DNA of 64,000 bases, taken from the NCBI GenBank assembly GCA_036365145.1, contig JAEOAD010002231.1, forward strand, positions 1,302,001-1,366,000, written 5' to 3'. Under the pieces are notes generated by a model that saw only the letters and a program-made list of their open reading frames with translations, was not told where the DNA came from and searched no databases. The position numbers and the translations under genes are program-made. This document shows positions 32,714 through 44,256 of the stretch, in pieces. Position 1 is the first letter of the stretch; the number at the start of each line of letters is the position of its first letter. Source of the DNA: Orientallactaga sibirica. Taxonomy: Eukaryota > Chordata > Mammalia > Rodentia > Dipodidae.

Positions 32714-33300
32714 ATGTTTCTTATTTTGATGAAGAGAAGTTACAGGCCAGAAATGCTGTTTTGTAGAAAAGATGCTCATGGTCCATACTGGTTCCTGTAA
32801 AACTAAGAGGTAAAGTACGGCTGTTAGGAGCAATCCCCTTGGTTACAGAACAAAGTCTGAGCACCAAGGTGAGACTCCAAGAAGAGGGAAGGGAAGAACT
32901 TACCCCATGAGAAGGACCATGCTGGGTGCTCTGTTAGGTGGGTGCTCCAATGAGTACATGAGTTCATGAGCCTTTTTTTGCCCTAGTGACTCGACCTTCC
33001 CAAAATTATCAGTCTTCAATTCACCTACAGCTGGCTGTTTACATTTCTTTGTTCATTTCTTTTACTATAAAATCTATTTCATACTGACATATGTGCATTA
33101 CTTATATAGAAAAGGTAAAAGAAATTTTCACTAATCCCCTCCTTTTTAGCAGTTCCTCATCATTTAGGACAAAGCTAATCTCTCAAGGGTAGCTTAAGGC
33201 TGCTAAATGACTTAATTTAAACAACTTAAGAATTTTTTATTTTCTTTCAAGTACTTTAGAGTTACAGAGCAAGGTGTTTCTGCCTTTATCCCTTGAGCTG
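32714..33300. other. No feature recognised
   Basis: Single-copy DNA between two minus tSINEs. Confidence 0.4.
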
Positions 33301-33509
33301 ATCTTTTATTTGTAAACAGAGACGGTGATAGAGAGAAGGGAGGGAGAGAGAGAGAGAGAATGGATGCACCTGGGTCTCTTGCCATGACAAACTCCAGATG
33401 CATGCCTCACTTTATGCATCTGGCTTTATTTTGGTATGGAGGAATTGAACCTGGGCCATCAGGCTTTGCAAGCAAGTGCCTTTAACTGCTGAGCCATCTC
33501 TCTAGGCTA
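33301..33509 (-). repeat. tSINE
   Basis: Reversed copy, older than most (gagccatctctctaggc, gggccatcaggctttgc). Confidence 0.85.
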
Positions 33510-33690
33510 AGAGCTAATTTTTAACGGAGTAAAAACTTGCTCTAATAAAAGAAAAATATCCCAAATGTATGGATTGCTGCCTATGTCTCATTGCCCAAAG
33601 AAATTTATAGCTAGGAGAACCCTGGATTCAGGACCATAGCTGCCATAATCTTATACAACTTCTTCTGGGGAAAAAAAAAAAAAAAAAACC

Positions 33691-34018
33691 TATTATGGTT
33701 TGAATGTGAAATGTCCCCCAAAGACTCAAGGGTTTGAACACCTGACCTCCAACTAGGAACAGGCCTTGGGGCAGAGCCTAGCTGGAGGAAGTGAGACTTT
33801 GAAGTGGGCTTTGAAGTTTCTTGCCTGGCCTCATTTGCTGTCTTTGTCCTGCTTTCTGATTGCAGACAGTGTGACCAGCCACATTATGCTCCTGCCACCA
33901 TGCCTTCCCCACCATGATGGGGTGTATCCCCTCAAACCGTCAGCCAAAACCCTTCCTCCCTTGACTTGCTTCATGCCATGTATTTGATCACAGCAACTAA
34001 AAAAGTAACTGATAAAGA
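33691..34018 (+). mobile_element. 5' LTR of old MaLR element
   Basis: Starts tattatggtttgaatgtgaa atgtcccccaa, includes gtgaccagccac, ccatgatgggg and a terminal gtaactgataaag. The first base pair TG has become TA. Preceded by 18 A. Confidence 0.8.
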
Positions 34019-35534
34019 AAATTGGTGCCAATAAATAGAGATGCTCCTATGATAAACCTAATCATGAGGTCTGTGGGCCTTTGGAACTGGTTTATAAGAA
34101 GAACATGGAAGAATTTGGAATTTCAGTCTAGAGAAAAGGCTCGAGGATGTTATAAGCAGAGCTTAATGGGCTAGTAAGAATTTGGACAACCAGAATATTG
34201 AAATACACACAGTGAAGGCCCAATTCATGAGGCCTTAGAGAGGAGTGTGCTCTCTATCAGGGATGAAGCTAGAGGCAACTAGTGTTCTGTTCAGACAAAG
34301 AATCTGGCTGCTTTCTAGCCAGGTCCATAGAACTTAAATGAGACTGAATTCAGACATAATGGACTAATTTGTTAGGTGGGGATATTTCAAGACAGGATAG
34401 AATTCAGGCTGTGTCACAGTTATTGCTCAGTGCTCTGATCCAGGTTTACATTATGGGGCAGAGGGAAAAAGAGAAAGAAAGAGAGAGGGAGGGAGGTAGC
34501 AATAAATACTTTAGGAAGATATGAAAAATGCACTTTTTCATGGGGAAAGGAATGCAATCCAAGTTGTGGACAAGACAGTGCAAAAGCAGCTATAACTATT
34601 AAATGGGTTAGCCCCACTAAAGAAAAATCTAGTGCTCTGGCACTGGGGCAATTAAAAAAAATGAAAAGGTACCCTGAGGGCAAGACTGTACCTATAAAAA
34701 GCTCCAACTTGTGAAAAGGAAAATTCATTTGAAAGGAGACAGCCTAAGCAGAGACACTACTGAAGGGGTTTCTGGAAACAGCTACTCTGGAAAGTGTTTT
34801 TCCAGGGGCTGTACACAGAAGCCAGATGCAACTCGGGTTCAAGGAGACCTGACTATACCTCACACTGGTAACAGAATATGGTAACATTGTCCTCATAGTT
34901 CTGGTTTTGTAGGCATGAAAGACACAAGAGCGAGATGCCATGAAGCCTTGTGCCAAAGTTTCTGAGAGCCAATGAGCCCAGTCATTGAGTGACAGGGTCA
35001 GAGTCCCTGAAAGGAGGCCCCAAGAGGTGGTTTTATGAAGCTGTGAAGATGAAACCCAAGTTGCAAAGGAGACCTCAGGATGTTAGAGATGCCAAGTAGG
35101 ACATCTGCCAAGGACAGCTGGCCCAAGAGAGAGGTTATGTGTGTTGCAGGAGGCAGAGGGAAGGGTCAGGACTACACGAGCCCTTGGCAGCTAGGATGGT
35201 TCCATCTTGAGCCCCATGCTAAACGTGGAGCTTAGGATTTGGTGTTTGTCCTGCTAGGCTTTAGTCTTCCTTTGATCTAACCTTTCCCTACTATGTCCCA
35301 ATTCCTCCCCTTTTTTTTCATGGGGATATTTACTTAGCACCATTATATTTTGGACGTATACAATTTGTTTTTGTGATTTTACAGAAGGTCCCAACTAAGA
35401 GATTGCCTTGAGTTTCAAGAAACTGTGCTTTGAAGAGTATTGAGACAGTTAAAGGTTATGGGGTCCTTTGAAATTTGAATTAATGCATTTTGCATTATGA
35501 GACCATCATGAGCCTGTGGGGATCAGGGGCAGAA
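34019..35534 (+). mobile_element. MaLR internal region
   Basis: Opens with aattggtgccaataaatag as the primer site, passes tttggaactggtttataaga, and ends at cctgtggggatcaggggc, the polypurine tract. It has no ORF of retroviral type; the 102-codon and 70-codon minus ORFs lie antisense. More diverged than the copies at 16168-17393 and 46302-47104. Confidence 0.8.
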
Positions 35535-35800
35535 TGCTGTGTATTGAACATGAAATGGGCCTGATCCGATCATGCATTTGAACATGTGGTCTCCAGCTGG
35601 GGGAGGCTGTAAGGTTTCTTAGACTTACCCACTTCCTGTCTTGCTCTTCTTCCTGACTGAAGATGCAACGTGACCAGCCACTTCACACTCCTGCTGCCAT
35701 GCCGGCCTCACCTCAGGCTATAAGCCAAAATAACCTTTTCCCCTTAAGTTGCTTCTTGTCATGTACTGGATCACAGCAGGGAGAAGAGTAACTAATACAG
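35535..35800 (+). mobile_element. 3' LTR of old MaLR element
   Basis: tgctgtgtattgaacatgaa ... ggatcacagcagggagaaga gtaactaatacag. Shorter than the 5' LTR (266 against 328 bp) and clearly diverged from it, so the insertion is old. Confidence 0.8.
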
Positions 35801-36039
35801 AGCACAAGGCACAAATCCACAGCAGTGCCCAACCTTTCACAGGCTTTCATTGCCAACACAGAGCTGCTTCGAGCTGCCAGTATCCTAAGCTGTAACAAAC
35901 CAAGCAGAACGCTACACAGAGTTCAACTTGGACCTGAATCTGCCCCCTGGTAAAGGAGGAGGTGAGTCACTTAAGGTCAAAGATGAATCCACAAAGTGCT
36001 CTCACTATCCTCTCCACTTCCTTTCTCTCTCTTCTCCTG

Positions 36040-36640
36040 CCCATTCAACTTTGCCATGAAATAGATATACAATAAACTACCCACATTTAAAGTATTCAAT
36101 TTAATAAGCATTGATGTATGTGCACACATCTAAAACCACTACCACAAACAAGAAAACAGATATTTCCATCACCCTAAAAGCTTCACAGTGTCCCTTTTCA
36201 CTCCATCCCTCCCTTCACCCCCCTCCCCAGGGATTTCTGTGCTTCCTGTCACTATAGCTTTGTGTTATGTAGAATATTTTACAAAGGAATCATATAGTGC
36301 CTACTCCTTTTTGCCTAGCTTCTTTCAGCATAATGACTTGGTAATTCTTCTATATTGTCAATACTATGTGTCAATACCTTACTCCTTTTATAGCAATACT
36401 CTATTATCTGAATATACCACAATTTGCTTAACTATTTACCTATTGAAAAGCCCATTCTACAAATAAAACTATTATGAATGTCTGTATAAAAGTACTTCTG
36501 TAGAAATATGCTTTCCTTTCTTTTGAGTAAAACCTAGGCATAGAAGGACATGGCCCTGGATATATTTATGATGCTAAACAACTGCCACATTGTATAGTCT
36601 TGGTATAAATTGATCCTTAAATGTTTGATATGAACCATAA
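36040..36640 (-). mobile_element. Ancient L1 3' region
   Basis: The plus strand reads catcaccctaaaagcttcac, agggatttctgtgcttcctg, aatcatatagtgcctac, and tctgaatataccacaatttg cttaactatttacc. This is the reversed end of L1 ORF2 and its 3' UTR as in old mammalian L1M copies. Confidence 0.7.
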
Positions 36641-36720
36641 CTAAAGTTAACTGAACCTGAGGGTTTTCTTTGTTGGAAAGTTTTTAACTAGAAATCTAAT
36701 ATCTTCAAAATTGTCAATTT

Positions 36721-36975
36721 GGGAGTTAGGAATGTAACTTGGAGGTACAGTGCTTGCCTGACATGCACAAAAGATTCTGGGTTTGATCATCAAACCAACA
36801 TAAATGTTAAAGATATAATGAAAAGATATAGAGTAGCTAGGCATAGTGACGTAGGCCTGTGGGCTCAGCTTCTTGGGAAGTTGAAGCAAGAAGATCACAA
36901 GTTCAAGTCTTACCTGGCATACAGAGTAAGTTCTATGTCAACCTGGGCAATTTAATAAGACCCTATCTCAAATTT
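36721..36975 (+). repeat. B4-type SINE (ID-B1 fusion)
   Basis: An ID-like head (gttaggaatgtaacttggag, gggtttgatcatcaaacc) is followed by a B1-like part (gctaggcatagtgacgtagg ... caacctgggcaatttaataa). This order defines B4. Confidence 0.6.
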
Positions 36976-36989
36976 AAAAATATGAAAAA

Positions 36990-37060
36990 GGACCATGTCA
37001 CTCAGTAATAGATGACCTCCCTAGCATGTACAAGTCCCTGGGCTTAATCTACAGTACCAT
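36990..37060 (+). repeat. ID-type SINE
   Basis: gaccatgtcactcagtaata ... gtccctgggcttaatctaca is a diverged short ID body with an A-rich end. Confidence 0.45.
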
Positions 37061-37078
37061 AGAAAAGTTAAAAAAAAT

Positions 37079-37095
37079 CTCTCTCTCTTTCTCTC

Positions 37096-37138
<43 letters not shown>
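37079..37138 (+). repeat. (CT)n microsatellite
   Basis: About 60 bp of CT with few interruptions. Confidence 0.95.
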
Positions 37139-37139
<1 letters not shown>

Positions 37140-37226
37140 CATATATAAAATCATCACTTAATATTATCCCAAGGTTCACTGGTGATGTATTTGGGTTTTA
37201 TCTTTCCCTCTTTTGGAAAAAAAAAA

Positions 37227-37419
37227 CATATTTATATATTGAGAGAGACAAAGAGAAAGAGGCAGACAGAAACAGAGTGAGACAGAGTGCATAGGGCCTC
37301 TGGCCCATTGTTAATGAACTCCAAATGCATGTGTCACTTTGTGCATCTGGCTTTACATGGATACTAAGGAATTGAACCCAGACTGTAAGGCTTTAACCAC
37401 TGAGCAATCTCTCTAGCCC
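37227..37419 (-). repeat. tSINE
   Basis: Reversed; the tail region is degenerate and the head is ctgagcaatctctctagccc, with the cttgcctgc part lost. Confidence 0.85.
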
Positions 37420-37433
37420 TTTTTTTTCCTCTT

Positions 37434-37651
37434 CTTTTTTAAAAACTATTTTTATTTATTTATTTATTTACAAGCAGAGAGAGATAGAGGGAAAAAAAAA
37501 GACACAAAGAATGGGTGTAACAGCCACTGCAAACAAACTACAGATGCATGTGCCACTGTGCATCTGGCTTAACGTGGGTCCTGGGGAATCGAACTTGGAT
37601 GGTTAGGTTTTGCAGGAAAGCACCTTAACCACTAAGCTATCTCTCCAGCCC
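37434..37651 (-). repeat. tSINE
   Basis: Reversed (TTTA)n tail 37455-37471, head ctaagctatctctccagccc. Only 14 bp after the previous copy. Confidence 0.9.
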
Positions 37652-37654
37652 ATT

Positions 37655-38836
37655 CTTCTATATTTTTTCTGATTGTTTTTGCAATGTTTTGTATTTCAGT
37701 GTTTCATTTTGGATAGTTATAATTGCTGTGTCTTAAAATTCTCTTAGCTGTTTTTCAGTGCTTGATATACAACCGGCCCTGTCTGGTGTCATTTTATCCG
37801 AAGCATTGATACTTAATCTCAGAAAGTTTGGCTTTGACCATTTTTATGTCATCCATATATCTCCCTGTCATGGTCAACCTTTCCTTGCACATATGAAGAA
37901 TATTTAGAGTAGCTCCTTTAATATTCTTATGTAATGGTTTTCTGACCTATGTCAGTTCCAGGTCTTCTTTTATTGATTGATTTTTCTCCTCATTACATTG
38001 TAAATTTTTCTACTTTGCAGGCCTAATAGTTTTATGTTATAGGCCAGATATTGTGAAATTTTCATTGTTATTGTTGTACTCCTTAAAATACTTTTGAACA
38101 TTGGTCTGAGAAAGCTATGTTACTCCGATATAGAATAACCCTACCTTTACTTTTTGTCAGGCTTGTATATCAAACAGTGGTTAGTATAGGGATTGACCCC
38201 ACTACCAAGGAAATCCCTTCCTGAGGATTCTATTAAATGTCCTATGTGTTAATGTGTCATTTTAGTTTGCTGTGGCAAAATGAATTATTTCTGGCTTGGC
38301 ATGAATTTCAGGGGCTGTTTCTTCTCTCTCTTTCCTTGGCCTAAGAACTGACCTCACATATACCGATCAGTGTTTGGGTAAAAGCTGGAGGGACCCTCCG
38401 CATATCTCCAGAGCATTTTCTATCTCTGGCTCCCTCTGGTACTCTTTCCTATGCACTCTAACCACCCTGGTCTTTTCAAGGTATGAATTCTTTTTTCTTT
38501 CTTTCTTTTTTTTTTTTTTTTTTTTTGCAAGGTAGGGTCTCACTCTGGTCCAGGCTGACCTGGAATTAACTATGTAGTCTCAGGGTGGCCTCGAACTCTT
38601 GGCGATCCTTCTACCTCTGCCTCCCGAGTGCTGGGATTAAAGGCGTGTGCCACCATGCCTGGCTTAAGGTATGAATTCTTTGTCCTCAATTCAGGATTGT
38701 ACTATACCAGGCAGTGGTGAGCTGGGCCAGTCATACAGCCCATCCCACATGTGGTCCTTTGCTCATAGATAATTGTCTACTGGGTGTAAAATCATTTAAC
38801 TATTGTCTCACATATTCTTGTCCTTTTTAAGAATCT
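37655..38836 (-). mobile_element. Ancient L1 or HAL1 ORF1-region fragment
   Basis: gtgtttcattttggatagtt ataattgctgtgtcttaaaa is the reverse of an old L1 ORF1 segment (…elediaietiqne-like coding), and caggtcttcttttattgatt gatttttctcctcattac also fits L1M 5' material. Heavily diverged. A B1 with a clean target duplication is nested at 38494-38665. Together with 36040-36640 the order suits one minus-strand element that lost its middle. Confidence 0.55.
38494..38665 (-). repeat. B1 SINE with perfect 16 bp target duplication
   Basis: aaggtatgaattcttt at 38478-38493 and 38666-38681. Body near consensus (tcccgagtgctgggattaaa), 23 T tail, so young. Confidence 0.96.
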
Positions 38837-39055
38837 TTGTTTTATTTTATTTTATTTATTTATTTGCAAGCAGAGATAGATAGAAGAGAGATAGACAGGG
38901 AGAATGGGCACACCAGGGCTCCCAGCCACTTCAAACAGACTCCGTATGCCTATGCCACCTTGTGCATCTGGCTTTATCTGGATACTGAGGAATTGAACTT
39001 GGGTTGTTAGGCTCTGCAGGTAAGTGCCTTAACCACTGAGCCGTCTCTCCATCCC
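38837..39055 (-). repeat. tSINE
   Basis: Head ctgagccgtctctccatccc. The repeat catattcttgtcctttt at 38811-38827 recurs at 39268-39284 beyond a second tSINE, so both copies sit in one duplicated target. Confidence 0.9.
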
Positions 39056-39058
39056 TAA

Positions 39059-39267
39059 AAATGTTTTTATTTAATATCTTTACTTATTTGAGAAAGAGAG
39101 GTAGACAGAGAGAAAGTGACCAGAGACACATAAGGGCCTCCTGCCACTGTAAACAAACTCCAGATGCATGCACCACTTTGACGGTCGGGCTTTACATGGG
39201 TACTGGGGAATTGAACTCTGGCCGACAGATTTTGCAAGCACCTTTAACCACTGAGCCACCTCTCCAC
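39059..39267 (-). repeat. tSINE
   Basis: Reversed copy with ctgagccacctctccacc head, placed 3 bp after the previous one and inside the same outer target duplication. Confidence 0.9.
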
Positions 39268-39305
39268 CATATTCTTGTCCTTTTAAAAAATTACATTAAA
39301 TTTTG

Positions 39306-39488
39306 CCTTGGGGTGTATTTTGGTCGGTATAGTGCTTGTCTAGCATGCTAAAGCCTTGGGTTTGATCACCAGCACTGAATAATTGGGGCATGGTGACATA
39401 ATCCTAGCACTTGGCAGACAGAGACAAGAGGATCAGAAATCTGGCTGCTTACTGAATTTGAGGACAACCTGGGCTATATAAGACCCTC

Positions 39489-39530
<42 letters not shown>
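39306..39530 (+). repeat. B4-type SINE with 36-A tail
   Basis: ID-like part (gggtgtattttggtcggtat, gggtttgatcaccagc) plus B1-like part (ggggcatggtgacataatcc ... gacaacctgggctatata). Diverged body but a pure run of 36 A (39495-39530), an unexpected mix of old body and fresh tail. Confidence 0.6.
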
Positions 39531-39531
<1 letters not shown>

Positions 39532-39563
39532 AATTAAAGTTTTATAAGGTAAAGGATAAAGCC

Positions 39564-39565
<2 letters not shown>

Positions 39566-39605
<40 letters not shown>

Positions 39606-39748
39606 GTTTTTCAAGGTAGGGTTTCACTCTTTCCCAGACTGACCTGGAATTCACTATGTAGTCTCAGAGTGTCCTTGAACTCACAGCAATCCTCCTACCT
39701 CTGAGTCCAGAGTGCTGGGATTAAAGGCATGTGCCACCACGCCCGGCC
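39566..39748 (-). repeat. B1 SINE with 39-T tail
   Basis: Reversed body ending accacgcccggcc. taaagccag / taaagctag are the flanks. Its T run faces the A run of the preceding repeat across 35 bp. Confidence 0.93.
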
Positions 39749-39879
39749 TAAAGCTAGTTCTTGATACTTAATCATAACTCAATGTGAGATTGTGACTCAG
39801 AGGACTTAATGTCAGGTCAGAAGTACAAATTATTAATTCTACATTTCTACAGGTTTCACAACCTAACTCAGAGCAACAC

Positions 39880-40202
39880 ATACTCATGGGTTGACTTTTG
39901 AACAGTGTAGGATTGATAGAACTATGGGGACTTTATTTATTTAAGAGAAAGAGAGAGAGAGAGAGAGAGGCAGATAGAAAGAATGGGTGTACCAGGGCCT
40001 CCAGCCACTGTAAATGAACTCTAGACACATGCACCAGCATGTGCATCTAGCTGGGGAATAGAACCTGGGTCCTGAGGCTTCACAGGCAAGTGCTTTAACC
40101 ACTAAGTCATCTCTCCAACCCCATGGGGACTTTTAAGGTTGGACTGAATGCATTTTTACATCTTGAGATAGTCATGTGCCTATGGGGGCCAAGGGCAGAA
40201 AG
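39880..40202 (+). mobile_element. MaLR internal 3' end, interrupted
   Basis: tgggttgacttttgaacagt ... gatagtcatgtgcctatggg ggccaagggcagaa: the last piece is the polypurine tract before the LTR at 40203. A minus tSINE is nested at 39933-40121. Confidence 0.65.
39933..40121 (-). repeat. tSINE
   Basis: Reversed copy with a centre deletion (catctagctggggaatagaa). The flanks ctatggggacttta / ccatggggacttttaa show the target duplication in MaLR sequence. Confidence 0.9.
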
Positions 40203-40790
40203 TGGTGGTCTGAATCAAATGTCCCCCACAAACTCTTGTGTTTTGAATGCTTGGTCCCCAGCTGGTGGTCATTTGGGCGGTGAAGCCTTGCTGGAGGAGG
40301 TGTGTTTCTGGGGGTAGACTTTGGTGTATTATAGCCAACTCTCCATTACCAGAGATTTCTCTCTTGAGGCTGTTGTCCACCTGCTGTGGCAGAGGTGAGT
40401 CCAGCCTCTGCTCATGGCTTGCTTTCCCCTGTCATCATGATGCTCACTTTAGGACTATAAACCAAAAACAAGAAAACAGGGCTGGAGAGATGGCTTAGCG
40501 GTTAAGGTGTTTGCCTGCAAAGCCATAGGTTCCCAGTTCAATTCTCCAGGACCCATGTAAGGCAGATGCACAAGGGGGGGCATGCATCTGGAGTTCTTTT
40601 GCAGTGGCTGGAAGCCTGGTGCACCCATTCTCTCTCTATCTCTCTCTCTCTCTTTCTCCCCCCCCCTTCTCTTTCAAATAAATAAATAAAATATATTTTT
40701 TAAAAAAACAAGAAAAGAAAAGAAACTTTCTTCCCATCGTCTGCTTTCAGTTGGGTGTTTTGTCCCAGCAGTGATAAGGGAACTACAACA
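40203..40790 (+). mobile_element. MaLR LTR, interrupted by a tSINE
   Basis: tggtggtctgaatcaaatgtc ccccac start, gtggtcatttgggcggtgaa, aggactataaaccaaaaaca, then after the nested tSINE ttgggtgttttgtcccagca and an aactacaaca end. About 355 bp without the insertion. Confidence 0.75.
40479..40711 (+). repeat. tSINE
   Basis: Intact A box (tggcttagcgg). aaaacaagaaaac before and aaaacaagaaaag after are its target duplication in the LTR. Confidence 0.94.
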
Positions 40791-40837
40791 ATGCAAAGCC
40801 TGTTTTCATTTCCATGAATCAAGGTATCCAGTATTGG

Positions 40838-40987
40838 TTGGGCGTGGTGGCACATGGCTTTAATCCCAGCACTTGAGAGTTTCCGGGTAAGAGGATTGCT
40901 GTGATTTGGAGGCCAGCCTGAGACTATAGAGTAAATTCCAGGTTACCCTGGACTATAGCAAGACCCTACATTGAAAAGAAGAAGAAA
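40838..40987 (+). repeat. B1 SINE
   Basis: tggttgggcgtggtggcaca ... gactatagcaagaccctaca; somewhat diverged. Confidence 0.88.
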
Positions 40988-41414
40988 GGACTCACAGTAT
41001 TAAGTAGTGTGCTGCTCTACATTTTCAGATCCAAGACCAATGATTCACTGGCATTTTCTCTAGCTCTGTTCATGTCTGTATGGGATGGGGGGGTGAGGCG
41101 TCCTGTAAACACACATATGTATGTATTTTATATCCAGCTGTGTAACTGGATTTAGGCTTAAAATAAAATTTATGAGTAAACTTTGTTTAATAGTCATAAA
41201 CAGGAAATGGCTACTTGTGAATTCATTCATTACAATCCTGTTTACAGAAGTATTGTGAAGAGTAACCTTTGTTTGGATGAATGAGATCCTGCTGTCACTA
41301 CGAAAGTACATCAGTTCAGGTCTGGCTAAGGAATCATCTTAGAGGCTTCCTGCAGATTTCAGCCAGATTCATGCAAGGTCCTTGGTACTTCTATGTGCTC
41401 AGATGGCACTCCTC
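40988..41414. other. No feature recognised
   Basis: Single-copy sequence with an 83-codon minus ORF (41060-41311) lacking motifs. Confidence 0.4.
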
Positions 41415-41467
41415 TTGTTTTGTTCTCTTTCATTTTGTTTTGTTTTGTTCTGTTTTGTTTTGTTTTT
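41415..41467 (+). repeat. (TTTTG)n microsatellite
   Basis: About ten imperfect TTTTG/TTTTC units before a reversed tSINE; may be its altered tail. Confidence 0.85.
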
Positions 41468-41487
41468 GAGGCAAGCCCAACAGACTG

Positions 41488-41710
41488 GTCTTTTTCTTTT
41501 TAAATCAGAGATAGAGAGAGAGAGAATTGGCTGCCAGGGCCTCCAGCAAATGCAATCAAACTCCAGATGTATGCACCACCTTGTGCTCATGCACAACCTT
41601 GCATGCTTGAATCACTTTGTGTGTCTGGCTTACGTGGGACCTGGAGAGTCAAACATGGGTCCTTAGGCTTCACAGGAAGCACCTGAACCGCTAAACCATC
41701 TCTCCAGCCC
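41488..41710 (-). repeat. tSINE, longer variant
   Basis: Between ccaccttgtg and gtgtctggctt there is an extra segment (ctcatgcacaaccttgcatg cttgaatcac). A comparable extra segment appears in the copies at 42907 and 59166, so it may mark a subfamily. Confidence 0.85.
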
Positions 41711-42906
41711 TGCACTTCTCTCTTGACTAGAATAGGCCTGTATGTGAGTATTCGTCACCCAAGTCCCCTGGTTCCTTTGCTCAGAATCTGAGCCTAAATC
41801 CGTGTTGGCTCCTCACCCAGACCCTTGACCTCTTCCCAAGTTCAGGCTCAAGCCTGACTGACTCTAAGACTAGTTTCCTTTCCTTGATCTCTGGTGTAAA
41901 CTTCCTAGGCTCCTGTCTGTCTCTACCTGGCCATTGCTTGGCCCTCTGCCAGTGTGTGTTAAAAAGCAACAGGCAGGATATAGCAATCTATTTGTTTCCT
42001 CTTAATTATGGAAAGGCAATCAGAAGTCAAAAGAGATGAATATGGTGCATTTATATACAGTTAAATGAACCAAGGTTACAGGGACGATATGAATGCAAGT
42101 CAACAAAACATTGATCAAGCCAGGCCCTGCACACAGATCTTGAATAAGGCATTAACCATGATGATGGAGGCTCGCATCTGGTTTAGGAGACAAAAGAAGA
42201 GACTTTAACACTGCATTACTGGAACCAGGATGTCTCCTGGCCTGTTCAGTTTTCAATAGGCTATTTTTGCCTAAATGTGGTTTTGGACAGTGAATTCTTA
42301 CTGTAGATGACACTGACTAGCTGGATCTAGAATGTTCCCAAGGCCTTGTCTCAAGTGCGGCACTGTCTAGACAGGTGTTGGGGAGAGAGCTCAGAGTGGG
42401 ACTAGAACTCCAAAGACTGTGACTCTCAAATCTTGAATGCTTGCGCACACCTAGAACAAAACTGAGAAACCTAGATGGGAGAAGAGTACCTTATGAAAGA
42501 TTTATTAGGTAAGAGTTGAATGAAAAGGGAAACAGTCAGGACAGCACCCAAGCCAAGAGGGATTTCTCCCTTCCCAGATGGAAAGACCAGGGAAAAGCTC
42601 ACATGGAGGCTTGGCTTGGGTCCGTTTAAATAAATTGCACACACAATTAAGATGAGCCTCATTACCATGTCTAAGTGTATATGAAAGCTCTTAATTGGTT
42701 GTGGGGTCCAGGAGGACGGCTAACTCAGGAAACCCGACAGGCTGGTGCTAAGCCCACAAAACATTAAGGAGGATAAGCCAGCAAGCTGTTCCTCATTGCC
42801 ATCTTGGATAACAGGAGTCATAGTTTCACCAGGACAGGGTAGCAGTCATGTATCCTTGAGCCTGTGTCTCTGACTGAGCACCCAGAACAAAAGATACCTC
42901 ACTCCT
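41711..42906. other. Single-copy DNA, no feature recognised
   Basis: No repeat edges recognised. The last ~70 bp may be LTR-related, since an LTR end follows the nested tSINE at 43176. Confidence 0.4.
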
Positions 42907-43092
42907 GGGCTGGAGAGATGGCTTAGCGATTAAGGTGCCTGTCTGCTAAGCCTAAGAACACCTGTTTGATTCTCCAGGTCCCACATTTAGCCAGACTCAA
43001 GGTGATGCAAGGGTGCAATGCCAAACTTGCCCACAAGGGGGTGCATGCATCTGGAGTTCGTTCACAGTGGCTGAGAGGCTGCTGGCACCCAC

Positions 43093-43141
<49 letters not shown>

Positions 43142-43169
43142 CTCTCAAAAAAAAAAAAAAAAAAAAAAA
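42907..43169 (+). repeat. tSINE, longer variant
   Basis: After the B box (tgtttgattctccaggtccc) the body contains caaggtgatgcaagggtgca atgccaaact before ccacaagggggtgcatgc, and gctgagaggctgctggcacc replaces the usual gctggaggccctgg. Long (TC)n and a run of 22 A. Confidence 0.92.
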
Positions 43170-43175
43170 GCTTTC

Positions 43176-43370
43176 TTTCCTTTACTCTTTAGCTCCCTGG
43201 TTGGGTGGTTTTGCTCTACCATGCACTTCTGCCATGATGTGTGGCCTGTTCAAAACCACTAGGTCCAGAGACAATCAACTGTAACCTCCAAAGCTATAAC
43301 CCAAGAAAACCCTTTTCTCCATAAGTTGGTTATTTCAGACACCTTGTTATAGTGGCAGGAAGCTATCTAA
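43176..43370 (+). mobile_element. LTR 3' part, MaLR-like
   Basis: ctataacccaagaaaaccct, ccataagttggttatttcag and agtggcaggaagctatctaatc match the 3' thirds of rodent MaLR-type LTRs. The 5' part is not seen. Confidence 0.45.
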
Positions 43371-43903
43371 TCAAAACTCTGTGTCCAGACTGAGTGTACA
43401 AACAGCTTATATGTCTGTCTTTCCAGCTTAATTATAAATCCCCTAAGGATAGGGAACATGTCTTCTCTCATGTCACTCTCTATGCCTAGTATAGTTTTCC
43501 TTCAACTGAAATATATTCAGAGCATGTATTTTAAGGCCTGCTATATAGTAATTATATTCATAATAAATAGTAAATAAAGACCTACTTCTGGATAAATCAT
43601 AATGATTCTGGTTATCTAAAAATACAGATATTACAATTCACAAGTGAACATGTGAAAAAGGTTAATGAAGTAAATGTATTGAAGCTATTGACTGCCTTCA
43701 AGTATACAGGTACCATTGTTACTATCCATATGTAGCAAGGCTATATGAAAACAATGGCTCTGCTGGTTCTAAGCATTTGGACAATTGATGAGAGGGGAAC
43801 TAGAACTTAGCTTCAAACAAACAAACAAAAAAAAATCCTAGACCCTGCCAATATTACTGCTTCCCAGTTTTGCCCTCTCTGTCACTGAATCATTGAATTA
43901 CTT
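43371..43903. other. No feature recognised
   Basis: AT-rich single-copy DNA. Confidence 0.4.
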
Positions 43904-44256
43904 TGTCATTGCTAAGACAGAATCTCCGATCAAAAGCGTCTTAAAGAAGAAAAGTGATTATTTTCTGGTTACATTTTCAAGGAAAGTATCTATTATTATT
44001 GTAGGGGGAAGGCATGGCAGGAGCTGCAAAGCTGAAAGCCAGCACCCTATCACCACACCAGCAGGGAGGAAGTAGGAAGACCGAGAATGACAAGCAGGGC
44101 TTTGGCCACAGAACTTCAAGGCCCTCCCTCCATGACACACTCTAGCAAGGCTCTACCTCCTCAAGGTTGTACACATTCTCAAACAGCACCACAACTAGGG
44201 ATTAAGTATTTCAACATACGCATCTGTGGGGAATGTTCTACATTCAAACCACCACA
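43904..44256 (-). mobile_element. Solo MaLR-type LTR
   Basis: About 353 bp, tgtcattgctaagacagaat to cattcaaaccaccaca, TG...CA ends; the reverse strand starts TGTGGTGGTTTGAATGTAG. Flanking 5-mers do not match, so ends or duplication have drifted. Confidence 0.7.
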
